21,144 nucleotides of DNA from a virus. Of this stretch, positions 20,973-21,144 are shown one piece after another (position 1 is the stretch's first letter; each line of letters opens with the position of its first letter). The stretch lies in the IMG/VR virus record IMGVR_UViG_3300025326_000233, positions 1 through 21,144 of that record; one strand, given 5' to 3'. A program made the translations under genes and the position numbers. Under the pieces are notes generated by a model. It searched no databases and was not told the origin of the DNA. It saw only the letters and a program-made list of their open reading frames with translations.

Positions 20973-21144
20973 ATGGCCGGCCTCGGCCTGATGGCCCAGG
21001 ATTTCGTCTACGCCGGCGGTGACCTGGCGCAGACGATCACCGGCGTCAAGACGTTCGCGGACGGGATCGTCGCGCCCTCGATCGGGCCTTCGTCCGGCCA
21101 GCGGCATCTCCTGCCGGCGGTGAATGCAGACACGGTGGCGCTGC
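20973..21144 (+). CDS. tail fibre-like protein, N-terminus (3' end off window)
   Basis: ATG 20973, one base after the previous stop, with GGGAGGG upstream. The 57 codons visible to the right edge are open. They read MAGLGLMAQDFVYAGGDLAQ, then TITGVKTFADGIVAPSIGPSS. The 'LAQTITGVKTFADGIVAP' pattern resembles the 'TGxKTF' repeats in the stalks of phage tail fibres. Its place after the hub supports a receptor-binding fibre, but domains beyond the edge are unseen. Confidence 0.55.
   Translation, partial: MAGLGLMAQDFVYAGGDLAQTITGVKTFADGIVAPSIGPSSGQRHLLPAVNADTVAL

Overview
The window is a GC-rich, single-strand gene cluster from a tailed bacteriophage (Caudoviricetes), or from a prophage of one. 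Every gene I accept lies on the + strand, and many neighbours overlap by 1-4 bases (ATGA, GTGA, TGATG). The virion genes (P27-type small terminase, Terminase_1-type large subunit, HK97-type portal, separate S49-type protease, HK97-fold capsid, tail tube, G/GT tail chaperones, tape measure) indicate a siphovirus-like particle. The host cannot be named; GC content and codon use suit a GC-rich bacterium. No integrase, repressor, lysis gene, tRNA, CRISPR array or insertion sequence is visible, so lifestyle is undetermined.

Layout. Positions 1-2429 are the end of an early/replication block: a DNA methyltransferase cut by the left edge, a small zinc-binding-like protein, and a replicative helicase-like ATPase joining a DnaB-type N-terminal domain to a RepA/AAA_25-type motor. 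Positions 2430-2777 form a gene-free stretch with repeated 11-bp motifs in both orientations, an AT-rich island and a large imperfect palindrome; I propose it as the replication origin. An HNH endonuclease (2778-3137) and a 168-base gap (3138-3305, possible cos/packaging region) precede the packaging and head genes: terminase small and large subunits, a two-helix membrane peptide, portal, a small unknown protein and protease. A 253-base leader (8444-8696) with a TTGACA element and three serial hairpins, the last covering the ribosome binding site, precedes the major capsid gene.

After the capsid come three uncharacterised virion-type proteins, a gp6-like connector, a head-tail adaptor, a virion-like protein with a Sec signal peptide, the tail tube, and the tail assembly chaperones G and GT, joined by a canonical A AAA AAC -1 frameshift site. 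Next are an HK97 gp10-like protein in an unusual position, a short tape measure protein, a protein of 21-residue repeats, a 52-residue helical protein, a beta-rich virion protein, a distal-tail-like protein, a large hub-like protein, a helical protein, and the N-terminus of a tail-fibre-like gene cut by the right edge.

Most of the layout is conventional. The less ordinary parts are the iteron-like region, the capsid leader, the frameshift site, the 21-residue repeat protein, the signal peptide on a virion-like protein, the zinc-ribbon insertion in the large terminase, and the displaced gp10-like gene. All functional calls come from reading motifs by eye; no database search was run.
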